From Brachionus rotundiformis (Eukaryota; Rotifera; Eurotatoria; Ploima; Brachionidae): a DNA stretch of 64,000 nt. The stretch spans positions 1,267,928-1,331,927 of the forward strand of contig JAESIW010000118.1 of the NCBI GenBank assembly GCA_016802295.1, written 5' to 3'. Positions 1-11,986 of the stretch are shown here, one piece after another. The notes beneath the pieces are model-generated. The model worked only from the letters and a program-made list of their open reading frames with translations. It was not told where the DNA came from and did not search any database. Each line of letters begins with the position of its first letter. Positions within the stretch are counted from its first letter, which is position 1. Made by a program: the position numbers and the translations under genes.

Positions 1-1
1 C

Positions 2-211
2 GACTGGAATGGTAACTGTATTGATGGAATAATGGGTATTTTGTATCCATTTTGGACCATATGCGCTCTTGTCATAATTTCACTGACTGTAATTTTTGCA
101 TCAAGAGTCCAAGAGAATTTTTCTGAAATTTTAGAAGACTTGCTTGAAGTCAACATAGAGGAATTTACCAACAGTTTATGTTTTAAAGTAAATTTTTATT
201 TTATTGTATGA
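2..211 (+). CDS. Gustatory-receptor-like membrane protein, last exon (5' end outside window)
   Basis: The frame is open from base 2 to a TGA at 209-211 and encodes a C-terminal piece of about 69 residues. It contains one hydrophobic segment (around YPFWTICALVIISLTVIFA), then an amphipathic tail with a motif like EILEDLLEVN and an ending like CFKVNFY. The same segment-plus-tail occurs at the end of the complete receptor-like gene at 26983-28188 (YPLWTVIAFVIILLIVV, then ENLLEINN and FKVNIY), so the two are paralogues. That alignment is direct; the chemoreceptor assignment is inferred from the multi-pass layout of the complete copy. Everything upstream lies outside the window, so copy integrity cannot be judged. 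Confidence 0.6.
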   Translation, partial: DWNGNCIDGIMGILYPFWTICALVIISLTVIFASRVQENFSEILEDLLEVNIEEFTNSLCFKVNFYFIV

Positions 212-1238
212 AAAATAGATAATAGAACTAATTGCATTTGAATTTGTTTAAGATCAATCTAATGATAAACAAGCTCACGTATTGTATTCCTTTTTTGACA
301 GCATTCGGACTAATAAATATAAGTATTTAATTGAATTTCGCAAAATTTTATTATTTTTTCTTTTATTTCTAGGCAAACAATTTATATTAAGCGTAAATTA
401 TAATTCTTAACATTTAAAATTTATTGATATATTTTTATTAATAGATATATGGAACTTTATTGTCATATTTTATTGTTCTATATCAATTAAAAACTCCTAA
501 TCAAAATTCAATCTGTCAACAAAAGTCAAACACAACACAAATATAAAAATTCATTGGAAAAACAATTAAAAAAATTATATTAAATTTTAATATTTTAATA
601 AAAATAATCATTATCTAAAATAGAAAAACTTTAAAATCGTAATTATAACTGGATTTTTGTTTACTTTATAAAAAACAATTAAGAATGACTAAACAATATA
701 TTCAAAAGTAGACTTATTTAGGTCAATTTATTGTTGAAATAAAATTAATTTTCTCACCTGAGTTCCAAAATTTTCAAGAATCTACTGTTAATTTTATACA
801 TACAGAAATATTTAAAAAAATACCTCACTTAAAGAGAGTGACCATGGCACTTTAGAATACCCAGTTCAGCTAATTATTAAAATTAAAAATTCGAATCATC
901 AATTTATTTTTTATTCACATGATTTATTTTCTTAGATCTAATGTTCATAGCATATTTTATTATTTTATGACCTTAAACATTATTTAAAACTAATACAAAT
1001 GATAAAATCATTCAAGGGTAAATTAGGAAAATTTAATTTTAAATTAAAACATTTTGAAGCGATAAAATAATACCAATTTTTATAAACTCTATTTTAAGTG
1101 AAAAAAAATTATGTTTTTTATTCAAAAAATTAAAAATAAAAAACCAAATTTTTTTTTCTTTTATTTTATTTTATAAAGCAATTAATTTGGAAAAAGTGTA
1201 AAATTTTTAATTAGAATAAAATTTGTTTCAGGATAAAA
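212..1238. other. Intergenic / 5' leader region
   Basis: AT-rich sequence without a convincing exon. A pyrimidine tract ending in CAG at about 1222-1231 lies immediately before the ATG at 1239. This looks like a 3' splice acceptor for a 5'-UTR intron or trans-spliced leader. Nothing else is recognised. Confidence 0.4.
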
Positions 1239-2132
1239 ATGATTTTCAAAACAATTTATTACGTTCCAAATTTGATGAATTATGTCCGAATAATAATTAT
1301 AATTTGTATGTTGGTAAAAATGCGCAGTCGACCATTCACCGCATTCGTGTTGTGCTTAATATCAGGCATGATTAATTGGTATGATGGAACAATAGCACGC
1401 CATTTAGATCAAACATCTCAATACGGACACATACTCGACATGTCTCTGGACCGACTTACCAATTCGGCTCAAATGGTCACTCTGGCCTTGTTTTATCCAG
1501 ATTATTGGTTATTTTTTTTCAGCGTTTTGTCTGTGGACACAATTCGTGATTTTTCCAAAGTAATCGGACAATACCATCAATTTTTGGTTCATTCAATTAC
1601 CAGTGATTTAAAGTTGGACCAAATAACAGATGACATTCGTGGCAGACTTGGACTTTCCATTAGTCCAATATCTTCAGTAAAAGAACCAAGTATTCAAAAT
1701 ATTCAAAATATTGATTATTTAGAAATTTTAACTCAAAAATTTTATAAATATGTATGGTTTTCTAGTGATCTTTATTTTTGGCTACTTTATTTTAATCGAT
1801 TCATAATTAGTAATAATTCCGAGTTAATTATTAAAAATACAAATATAATTTATTCAAAAAATGTGACCAGCATGACCAAAATAATTAATTTTTTATTCCT
1901 GGATTCGTTGAGAAATTACTTGGAAGAAAAAATGATTGATTATATTCCCACGAAGACAAAATTTTTAAGCTATTTTAAATGCTTTTTTAGGATTTTTATC
2001 TTTTTTTTAGTTTTAGGAGCAGTTTTAAAGTTATATTTCAATATTATAGAACTGGTGGACATACTTATTAGTATAATTCAAAATGATGACCAGTTTAAAT
2101 TGTTCAAATCGATCAACAATAATATTTTGTAA
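1239..2132 (+). CDS. Phosphatidylinositol synthase-like CDP-alcohol phosphatidyltransferase (divergent)
   Basis: Intronless 297-residue frame with a genuine ATG just after a splice-acceptor-like CAG. The N-terminus (YYVPNLMNYVRI) and the block DGTIAR, eight residues, GHILDMSLDR match the CDP-alcohol phosphatidyltransferase signature DG(x2)AR(x8)G(x3)D(x3)D, and the closest family I recognise is CDIPT (phosphatidylinositol synthase). In that family the enzyme joins CDP-diacylglycerol to myo-inositol in the ER membrane. Hydrophobic segments near residues 15-30, 90-105, 180-195 and 250-275 agree with a membrane enzyme. Two oddities: the first metal-binding Asp of the D-x-x-D-G motif is Asn here (NWYDG), and the protein is much longer than the usual ~210 residues, with an AT-driven Ile/Asn/Phe-rich C-terminal half. 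It may be a fast-evolving or catalytically altered paralogue. Confidence 0.8.
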   Translation: MIFKTIYYVPNLMNYVRIIIIICMLVKMRSRPFTAFVLCLISGMINWYDGTIARHLDQTSQYGHILDMSLDRLTNSAQMVTLALFYPDYWLFFFSVLSVDTIRDFSKVIGQYHQFLVHSITSDLKLDQITDDIRGRLGLSISPISSVKEPSIQNIQNIDYLEILTQKFYKYVWFSSDLYFWLLYFNRFIISNNSELIIKNTNIIYSKNVTSMTKIINFLFLDSLRNYLEEKMIDYIPTKTKFLSYFKCFFRIFIFFLVLGAVLKLYFNIIELVDILISIIQNDDQFKLFKSINNNIL

Positions 2133-3929
2133 CTTTTATTTACGATTTTTATTTCTTTTTTTTTAAACTAAATTAATAATAAAATTAAAACTAACAATAA
2201 AATTGAGGAATTCAACTTTTTTTTATTTGTTGTAATTAGAATAAATAAAAATATACACTTAGTAGATTAACTTAAGGGATTTTATATTTGACAAACATTT
2301 ATTTGATTAATTAAAATATTTTAATTCAGCAAACTAAAAAACTTTAGAGCTTTTAATTGCACTTATTTAAAATTATTCAAGGTAATATAATTTTTCGCTA
2401 TTTTTTTACTTAAGTGTTATATGTTAATGTTACCAAAGATTTATTAAACGCACGCGTAAACCAGCTAAAATTTATTTAAATTGTTTTTTTCTAAATATGC
2501 TTAAACAAATTAAATTAGCATTTAATTAATTAAGTTAAAAAATGAACATTCTTTACTAAATTGCTGAAAATTAGTAAATTTGAAAATGAATTCAATATTC
2601 CATTTGAAAATTTTTGATACAAATATAAATTATTTGAACATTTTATTTCATTTCATTTTAATTAATTTCTTTAAATTATTTTTCTTTTTTTGTAAGCTGA
2701 CAGCTACCAAAGATACTATTAAAATAATAATAATTTTTTGGCGATAAAATGCCATACGGTAAAAACTGATATCATTTATGTACATGTTTATATAAGTCAA
2801 TTACGACCCTTATTCAAATAGATAAAATTTTAAGATAAAATTTAATAAATTTTATTTTTTTGTCACGCTTGAATCCACTCTTAGACAAAGGAAGTTTGTA
2901 CAACATGAGACCAAGTTTGTTTACTTTGCTTAAAAGTACATTTTTCCTTTCAAACCATTATATTGGTGCTTTTTGCTAATTTCAAAAATTAGGGTATTCT
3001 ATATTTAACACATTAATGAAAATTGGATTTTTCTTATTAAGTAAAATCTGGTAAAAAAACCTTTATTGAAAATATTTATTTGATTATTTGCATGAACGAG
3101 TGTCCAGGTTAAGTGCCAATATTAATTTCTGTGATTGGAATTGTGGGAAATTGTCCTAGTCAAATAGTTCTGTTGTGCTCGGCCAATATTTAAGATCAAA
3201 TATTGACTTTTGCTGGGTCCTAAAATCTTTAAAATATTAAAAATTTAAACTTGGTAATGCAATAATAGAACTAGGTTTTAATTATTTAACACTCTTAAGT
3301 CCGATTGTGACAAATTAAATCTGGACGTATGGCCACAGTTCAAACAAAACACAAATTTCAAATTACAATCTACTTAACTAGAAATTGAATACTTTATACA
3401 ATTAATAAGTCTTTTAAGACATGATTTGGTCTATTATAGTGCGTGCAATTTGGCAAATATTTACCTCTATCAAAAAATCTAATCGCAAGTTGAGAAAATT
3501 GATCATATTTGTATTTTTTTCTAAAGGTAAATACACAAATGGACACTCATCCATGCCGCGTTTAAAATGATCCGTAAGAAATATCACCGAAAACAAAAGC
3601 CAAATTTGATTTCTACTTTTTTAATTGTCCCTTAATCGGTTTAAAGATAGGGGAAAATTTTTTTGCCAAATTGTCTTGTTTGAGACTTGACGTGACGTGA
3701 TATCATTTTGGTCTATAAACTAATCTCTTACTAGATTATCTCATTAGAACAAGGTAGCTTAGCCAAAAAATGATCTTATTAATTTAAATGTAAATGTTTT
3801 CACATTCTCATATAAATTTTAGTGTTTCACTAATTTTATTTATATCATTTATCAATAAATTTTTAATAAAAAAAAAGAAAAAAAAAACTTTTATTTTAAA
3901 ATAATTTTGCTTTTTTTTAGGCAATAAAA
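2133..3929. other. Intergenic region
   Basis: Polyadenylation-type AATAAA hexamers at 2178-2183 and 2196-2201 follow the phosphatidyltransferase. The rest is AT-rich with scattered stops; a 60-residue frame on the minus strand (3414-3596) has no features of a real gene. A T-tract ending in AG at about 3911-3920 precedes the astacin start codon by 9 nt. Confidence 0.5.
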
Positions 3930-6900
3930 ATGATACCAAAAAGGATAATTTTGTTAATGGTAAAAAAAATACAATTAAATTTTTTCTATCTAAAATTAAT
4001 TAATTAAGCTACTTTGGCTACTTTCGTGTGTGTTTGGCGACTCGTCATTGGAAAAATTAAACAAACGAAGCAAGCTTATAAAACGAGTTCACAAATTTTC
4101 CATTGGAAGAGACTTCAGCTCTGTGGAAATTTCCGAAAATGACATGTTAAAAATTATAAACAGCTCGGTTTATTCCAATTTTCCAGCCTTACTTTCCACT
4201 AAATCAATCAAGGACTTGAAGAAGAATTTACAAAATTTAAAGGCCAAATTGCTTAATTCTGTCTCAACCAGTGCCATTTCACGCAACAACACAGCAGATC
4301 GCTTGGAAAAATTAAAGAAAAAGCTTACTTTAGTCAGAGAAAAAGCTCGAATGGCTTCTATTATAAATGAAGTGTTTGATGATGTTTTATCAACAAAATC
4401 AATCGATTTTTCTAAATTAACCAAAGGTCGTTCTACAGAGGACACCAAAGCAGTTATACAATACATGCTTACTTCATTGTACCAGATAAAAGCTGAACAA
4501 GAGCCGCATGAAATGGACTCGATGAAATTTTTTGATCAAATTTATCTAAATCCATTGGATGTGTCACCAGATGGTCTTTTCGAAAGTGATATTGTTCTTT
4601 CGAAGCAGCAGGCCTATAGAATATTTTCCAAATATTTGCCAAAGAGTTACGATGAACCAAATGTAAGAAAAGTAATCAGAGATACAGTTTATAGGTGGAA
4701 CATGCCTATTCGGTTCTATTTAGACCCCAAATACAGTAATTAAATTTTGTTTAAATTAATATTATCAAAATTTATTAATCAAAAAAAAGCTGAACATGAA
4801 AAAATGACAATTCGTGAAGCTTTCAGAAGATGGCAACAAGATACTTGCTTGGAATTTAAAGAAATTTTTAATTTGGACACCGAGACTCATTATTTGAGAG
4901 TGATACGTGGTCAGGGATGTTGGTCGCCAATTGGTTTTCTAAAAGATTCTAAGTATCAGGAGCTTTCATTAGGCTCAGGTTGTATACATAAGGGAACTAT
5001 TTTGCATGAAATTGGTCACACTTTAGGCTTTTTTCATGAGCAATCACGGCCTGACCGAGACGATTTCATTGATATAGTTAGGAATAATATTGCCAAATAT
5101 GGTGAAATAAACTTTGAAAAGTATTCTGATAATCAGATATCTAAATATGGTGTTCCTTATGACCTAGCGTCTGACATGCATTATGGTAGTTTGGTAACAT
5201 TTAACAAATTAGTTTATCTTTTTATCTTAAATTTAATTTAATTTTAAAGTCATTTTCGGCTAATAATAAGGCAACCATTACTCCAAAAGACACAAGATAC
5301 CAACGAACTATTGGCCAAAGAAATGATTTATCATTTAGTGATATTAAAACAGCTAATAATGTTTATTGCCAGAGTAAATTTAAATTTAAATTTTTTTGAA
5401 AAAATCTTTATTTTTTTAAATTAAGATAAATGTCCCTATTCACTTCCTTGTCAGCGTGGGGGCTATCCGAATCCTAGAAATTGTAGAAAGTGTTTGTGTC
5501 CTGACGGTTTTAGCGGTGAATTTTGTGATCAAGTGGCTCCTTCCAGTGGACTTTGCGGTGGTTTAATGAACAATTTCACAGGTATTCTAGAAACACCAAA
5601 CTATCCACTTTACTATCCGGGCTTTATTTCATGCAATTGGTTGATTAAAGTAAAGAATAGAATTTAAAACCAGATATAAAAAATTATCTTTATGTCAACT
5701 TAGGCTCCCCCTGGGTATCGGGTTCGTTTGACATTTTCCAGGATATTTTCTACCACATGTGAAACTCAAAGTAAATATGGACCATGTGAACAAGATTGGC
5801 TCGAAATTAGAGACGATCGCGAGCTATTTTATCAAGGAGGACCGCGCTACTGCTGCTCACAAGAACCAGACACCACAATTTCTATCGACAGTGAATTATT
5901 GGTGTTATTTCGATCATCTGTTGCCAATGTCAACTCGAACGGTTTTAGAGCCTATTATGATTTTATTGGTATTATTTGAAAAAAATATATAAAATAAAAA
6001 ATATTTTTACAATAAATTTTAAGACAAAAATAATGATACAATTCTGACAACAAGCTCAGTGTCGTCGACTTCTGTTGGTATTGACCCATGTGAGCAAAAC
6101 TCTTGTTTGAATAATGGAAAATGTCAAAGAACAGAAAATGGATTTAAATGTGTTTGCCAAGTTGGATGGACTGGAAAGAAATGCGAAGCTCGTTTGTCCA
6201 AGTGTAGTGAGATAAAATGTCAAAATAATGGAATATGTTTGGAAAATTTGGATGCTTGTTTATGTCAGCCAGGATTTACAGGCAATAGATGTGAGATGAG
6301 AATAGATGCTTGCCAAAGTAGTCCATGTGTAAAAGGGATATGTGTTAATCTGGGAGAGAATATGGGCTACAAATGCTATTGCTTGTCTAATTACACTGGT
6401 AATAGGTGCGAAGTTATGCTAACAAAAAAGTACTGCAAGCCAAATTTGTGCCTGAACAATGGTAAGTGTATTGAATCGCCGCTTATGGAAGGCTTTGTAT
6501 GCAAGTGTCCTGTCAACTATTACGGAATCTTCTGCGAGAAAGATATATGCTCAAAAGAGGATGTATGCGGAACTGGTCAATGTCTATTAAAGAAAGAAGG
6601 CGGTCATTATTGCAAATGTCCAGATGGAAGTATTGGAGAAAACTGCAAATCTCATCCGTGTTCTACCAATATTTGTGGTAAACATGGCAAATGCGAAAAA
6701 GCTCACTCTTTAGGTCAAAATTATGTTTGTAATTGTGCACCTGGCTACACAGGTGTACATTGTGAAACAAAATTGAGCACATGTTTTTCCAATCCATGCA
6801 TTAATGGAAAATGCTTGGAACAAAATGATTATGATTTCGAGTGTGAGTGTGATTTTGGCTATGTTGGCAAAAAATGTGACATTCGTAAGATATTTTTTAA

Positions 6901-9760
6901 AATTTATCATAAATAAAAATTTATTTTATTTAAAAAAAAAGCCTTTTTTTCTAATTTGACCCAATCGGTGTGCAATTCGAACCCATGTATAAACAATGGA
7001 ATTTGTTTTGAGAAGCGAAACAGCGTTTCGGAATACATTTGTTTCTGTCCGCCTGGATTTATAGGTCTATACTGCGAAATACCTGTCCAGCTTGATAACA
7101 ATGTATGCAAAGAAGCTCACTGTAAGCATGGAAAATGCGTTTTAAAAAATGAAAGGTGAGTTTTTTTTAAAAAAAAATAAAAATAGATAAAAAAACTGAA
7201 CAAAATGTATTTTTGTGGTCAAATTTTTTGATTTTATTAGATAAAATAAAAATAAAGAAATAAAATAGTGTTATTCAGGCATATAAAGAAAAATTTTTTT
7301 TAAAGTCAGGTGTGTGAATGTGACCAAAACTGGCATGGTGCACGCTGTGACAAATTCGATCCATGTTCAAACCCTAATCCGTGCAAGAACAATGGTAAAT
7401 GTTTGCTAAGACCAAATGATAAATACATTTGCTCTTGCTCAAATGGTTACAGTGGTCAAAAGTAAGCAAGAAGAAATTTTAAATTAATAAAAATTAAATT
7501 AAATTTTAAAGTTGTGAAATTTTGCCACAAGTAAAATGTTCCAATGATTTATGTCTTAATGGTGGTACTTGCATACCAGACCGACGAAATAAAATTGGTT
7601 TCAGATGTTTGTGTTCACCAAATTACGTAGGACCAAACTGTATGTACAACATAAACTCTTGTGCTTCCAATCCATGCGCTGACAATCAAATATGTAAAAA
7701 TAAGGGCTATACTTACGAATGCCATAACTTTTTCAAACGAACCAGCCAGTTCCTATCCACTCGGTCCACATTTGCCAACTTAATCCTTTTACCAAAGCCA
7801 AAAACAACAAAATCACTGTGTGGCCACAACCCATGTAAAAACAATGCCACTTGTCATTACACCTATCCGACTTACTTTGAATGCACATGTAGACCAGGCT
7901 ACACTGGAAAGTTTTGTGAATATTTAGATGAATGTTTACTTAATAGGAATTTTTGTAAAAATAATGGTAAATGCTTGATGAAAAATGGTAGAGCTGTATG
8001 TGAGTGCCGACCTGGTTTTCAGGAACCACATTGTGATCGTTTGATTGACATGTTCAAATTTACACCATTCAACAAGACATTCTGTGAAATAAATGTGTGC
8101 CAAAATGGTGGTAAGTGCATACACTCGGATCTCTATAACAACAAAGTGTTCGGAATGAAGTGTCTTTGTGAAACCAGCTTTACCGGATTTTTTTGCGAGA
8201 TCGAAATGCATTTGCCAAAAATTAGCCACTACAAATCAAGACATGTTCCACATATTTGCCAATCAACTTTTAACCAAACATTGGACCTTCCTCTTCGAAT
8301 GGTAAAGTTGCCCTATTCGAACAGCTCTTATTATGTTATTCAAAGCGATCTAGTCTGGTACATAAATGAAGGCTCGATTGAAAATGACATACAAAAGTGG
8401 CCAGTTAGAATCACTGATTTGTTTCCAGGCGTCGAAATAGATATCGATGCCATTGTATATGACTATCTTAATAATGAAATTTTAATCTTTAAGGTAGATT
8501 AATTTTGAAGAAAAAAACTTAATATAAACAATTTTCTTTATTTTAGAACAATAATTATTGGACATATAAAAAAGTATTGAACAAAAAGCATTCTTATAAT
8601 TTACTAAATGATGGTTCTTTGATGGTAAAGTCAGATTTCGGCTTGACAAATGTTGAGAGTGGACTTTATTTGAATGAGAATTCTTTATTTTTAATTAGAG
8701 ATTCAAAAATAGTTCACTATGACAAAACAAAAGCGTTGGCAATTTACTTTCTACCATTTAGAGTAAATTATATTCAATTTAGCATTCCATATGATCATAA
8801 CAAATTTTATATACTTGGCAAAAATCGCCTTTACTTGTTCTATATAAATCCCAAGAAGCATCAGGTTTTTATCGAGTCTATCGATTCAGATCTGACAAAT
8901 TCATTTTTTTGCCAACCATTTACCAAAGCAAGAAGCACTATTTTGGAAAATTCGAACAAAATTGAGAGATACATTCGACCATGTCCAGATCTTTTGAACA
9001 TAAATTCAATAGTTAAACTTAACTCTACGACAGCACTTATTTACTACAAAGGTAAAAATTTTATCATTAATTTGAGTCTAATTGGTAAACAATTGTTGGT
9101 TAAAGGAAACACAATTGAATATGTTGAATACGGGTTAAATGGATACAAATTTTTGGAAAACTCAATAAATAACACCTTGGACTTTGATTTACGGTCAAAA
9201 ACCGATCTTAAGTATTCAATGATTAACCTCAACAGAATATTATTTGTTTTTCAAGTAATTAAAAAAAAAAGTTATTTTTAAAAATTTGAATATTATTAAC
9301 AATTAAAAATTAGAATGATGCCGTATGGCTGTTCTCGATGATGGATAATGATATAATAAAAAGCTCTCTACCAGCTCTGTTTAAAGATCTATTTCCCAAT
9401 AACATAGGCCTTGAGTCCATTGTTAGTGCTCACTATTCGTCATCTAGTCAAAAATTTTATTTTTTCACAGGTATAATATATTTTGAATATGAAGATTTAA
9501 TTTACATTAATAATTTTTTTAATTTAGAGAAATATTATATAGAATATGAAAATGAAAATAAGATAAAACGACGAGATTCGATTGAGAGTTTGTCTTCAAA
9601 TTTGACCAATGTGATCCAAAATTATGAGGATAATGACAGTGTTTATTTAGTGGACGCGAACAATTTTGTATACTATCTAAATTTAAAAAATGATTATATT
9701 GAATCAATTGAGAGGCGAACTGTCAATATAAAAATTTTTGATAGTTGCATTCATCAGTAA
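3930..9760 (+). CDS. Secreted astacin metalloprotease with EGF, CUB, multiple EGF and hemopexin-like domains
   Basis: Twelve exons join in frame to 1713 residues: 3930-3959, 4009-4735, 4790-5193, 5250-5373, 5426-5649, 5704-5968, 6024-6884, 6942-7155, 7306-7461, 7512-8493, 8547-9254, 9314-9760. The 30-nt first exon plus the start of exon 2 gives a signal peptide (MIPKRIILLM / LLWLLSCVFG). A long, Lys-rich, coiled-coil-prone prodomain (to about residue 245) contains an FESD motif near residue 200, comparable with the astacin aspartate switch FxGD. The catalytic domain has the zinc site HEIGHTLGFFHEQSRPDRD (about residues 325-345) and the Met-turn SDMHYGS. Then come one EGF, a CUB domain (about 470-590), about 14 complete EGF modules plus a degenerate one, and a C-terminal part with hemopexin-like blocks (IDIDAIVYDY then IFKNNNYWTY; FYFFTGIIYFEYED). 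Astacins are secreted zinc endopeptidases acting in matrix remodelling and development; the substrate here is unknown. Confidence 0.88.
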
Positions 9761-10458
9761 TTTTTAGATAATAATTTAATTTTTGATAGTTTTTTTTTTA
9801 ATTTTTTTGTTCTATGAATAAAGTTGGTTTTAGTAAATTTTATAAAAAAATCCTCACACAATATCTTTATTTTTACCTTTTTTATAATTAAAAATAATTG
9901 ACTTTGATCTTTAATATTCTCTTTCTATTTTATTTATAGAAAGATACAGAAATTAAAAGTATCCAGCTCTTTGAATAGTTACTTACATTTAAAGAAAATA
10001 GAATTATTATCTATATGTTTAGAAAAAGCATATATCAAATAAAATTTGATTTTAGATAATTTCTACATGGCTTATAAAAAGTGTATGAGCAAACCAAGAG
10101 TAATAAGTCATTTAAGTAGCTTTACATATCACAAGGTTAAGTTAAATATCATTAAGTTATTATTCAAGGTTTTTAATTATCTAAACAAGCATTTTATTTT
10201 TCATAATCCTTGATTAAATATTTAAAAAATTAAAATTAATCTTTTAATTTAAAATTTGTAAAAAATTATCTAAATTATCGGATTCAAAGGCTAAATTTTG
10301 ATTAATAGTTAATAATTAATATTCAAAAAATACTGGTCTAGCTGAGTGTTTTTTGCCAAATTGTGGACAAATTTAAACAAAAAAATAAAATGAATAAAAA
10401 TTTAAAAAGAATGCTTTAAATTTATTTAAATAAAAAACTAAAATGTTCGATTAAGTTA
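9761..10458. other. Intergenic region between convergent genes
   Basis: Holds an AATAAA hexamer at 9817-9822 suited to the astacin transcript. The rest is AT-rich; no other feature is seen. Confidence 0.5.
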
Positions 10459-11154
10459 TTAAACAGTACATACTGCGCAAGATTTTGGACAAAGTGTTCT
10501 GACGAATTGGTTTTTGCAATTCTCTATTTTATCTCCCTTCATAAATTGAATCAAACAAGCAGCATCATCAGCACAGGTTTTTAATTTACAAAAATCATTC
10601 GAATCGTAAACTCTTAGATCTGCATCATTTCGATCTGTCAGCTTCAAGCACTGACATTTGCAGGCTGTACCATCATAGACAACATTTGCCAAATTTTCGC
10701 ATGGAAGATCCTTACAGCACATACATTTGACCGGACATTTGAAAAAATCAGCATCAGAGGCATTGTAACAGTTAACATTGGAGCAAAATAAGTCATCTTT
10801 GGCCTTGCATGGGTCCGGCTGGTATTGGCATCTTGGTCCTTGGAAGCCGTAGTTACAAGTACACATACAATTAGTCTTATCTAATATTCCTCCGTTTAAG
10901 CATGGCATGCAATAGTTGTTCAAAGCTGATGGTTGTTGACAAAAGCATTTTTTTGGACATTTGTCCGAATGTAGGCTACAATCTAAAGTGGAACATGACT
11001 CAACGTCATCCAATTGAGCCTCGCATTTCAAATTAGGTATGCATTTGCTTAATTTTATGTCCCATACTTGGTCAGATGGACAGCTTTGGGCAAATGTGGA
11101 GACCATTAACTGGCCTAGAAGAAAAAGTGACAAAATTAAAAATGAATTTCTCAT
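10459..11154 (-). CDS. Secreted cysteine-rich protein with EGF-like and ShKT-like domains
   Basis: Single-exon frame of 231 residues beginning MRNSFLILSLFLLGQLMVS, a clear signal peptide. The mature protein is packed with cysteines. A central EGF-like block (CLNGGILDKTNCMCTCNYGF, then QGPRC) and a C-terminal ShKT-like block (CADDAAC ... CPKSCAVC) are visible, with two further CPKKC/CPVKC-type six-cysteine units between them. ShKT modules are small disulfide-rich domains found in secreted invertebrate proteins, often attached to enzymes or matrix proteins; no catalytic domain is present here. It is the first of three neighbouring minus-strand genes of the same style (the others at 11987-14665 and 15576-17794). 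Role unknown; extracellular matrix, mucus or cuticle structure is only a guess. Confidence 0.75.
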   Translation of the reverse strand: MRNSFLILSLFLLGQLMVSTFAQSCPSDQVWDIKLSKCIPNLKCEAQLDDVESCSTLDCSLHSDKCPKKCFCQQPSALNNYCMPCLNGGILDKTNCMCTCNYGFQGPRCQYQPDPCKAKDDLFCSNVNCYNASDADFFKCPVKCMCCKDLPCENLANVVYDGTACKCQCLKLTDRNDADLRVYDSNDFCKLKTCADDAACLIQFMKGDKIENCKNQFVRTLCPKSCAVCTV

Positions 11155-11986
11155 TTTGATTTATTAATCCTTTAATTCGTTTGAAAGAGAAAATTTAAAA
11201 AATAAAATTAAAAGAATGAGTTAATTTATACAAGATTTATAAGAATAAAGAAAAACATTTAATTTGATTTTATTTTTGTTGTTTTTTTTTTTATTATGAA
11301 ATAAATGATTTAACATGATTTTTAAATATTTGAGAATTTGTTTTTAAATTTTTCAAAATCACCTTCAGAAATTAAATGAGTATTGACTTAGCGCCGATCT
11401 TAAATTTTGCTTTATTTGAATTTTTTTGCTCAAACATCTTTCACTTAATCTTAATTTGATTTATTTAATCGTGTTCTGTTCATAATTTGTTGTCGAGTGG
11501 TTATTTATTTTTTATTATTTCGTAATATTTTCTCTCCAATTGAATAAAAAAATTTAAAGCTAAAAAATATAATTTATTGATATCCCAATTTACTCGGTCT
11601 TGGTTCTAAAAAATGTCACATTATATTAAAAAATGTCACATTATTTTAATATTTAAGGATGCTTTTCTGTCTTGTTCGAAAAAAATTAATAAAATAGTTA
11701 TTTATTCTTCAATCCAGATTTATTATTAGTTTATTCAAAAAATACATAAAATACCAAATATTGAAACAAAAAAGCTTTGAAAGAGGAAAAATATTTCTAT
11801 AAAAATTTTTTAAAAATTTAAATATCATAAAATTATTAAAAAAAATATCGATTCTCATATTAAATTAGTTTTGAAAAATAAATTTTGATCAAAAACTATG
11901 GAAATGTTGTTTAGATAAACTAATTTGTTAAAAGAAAATGAGAAAATTTAATTGTGATCAAAGAAATTTTGAAAAAAAAACTAAAT
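11155..11986. other. Intergenic region
   Basis: AT-rich spacer between the stop of the EGF/ShKT gene at 11987 and the start of the one at 11154. A short direct repeat (aaaaaatgtcacatta) occurs twice at about 11610-11645. No gene is seen. Confidence 0.4.

Noticed and set aside
3414..3596. 60-residue minus-strand frame
   Set aside because: No family similarity, no splice or signal features, in an intergenic AT-rich region.
4170..4660. Minus-strand frames over the astacin prodomain
   Set aside because: Antisense shadows of a clearly conserved plus-strand exon.
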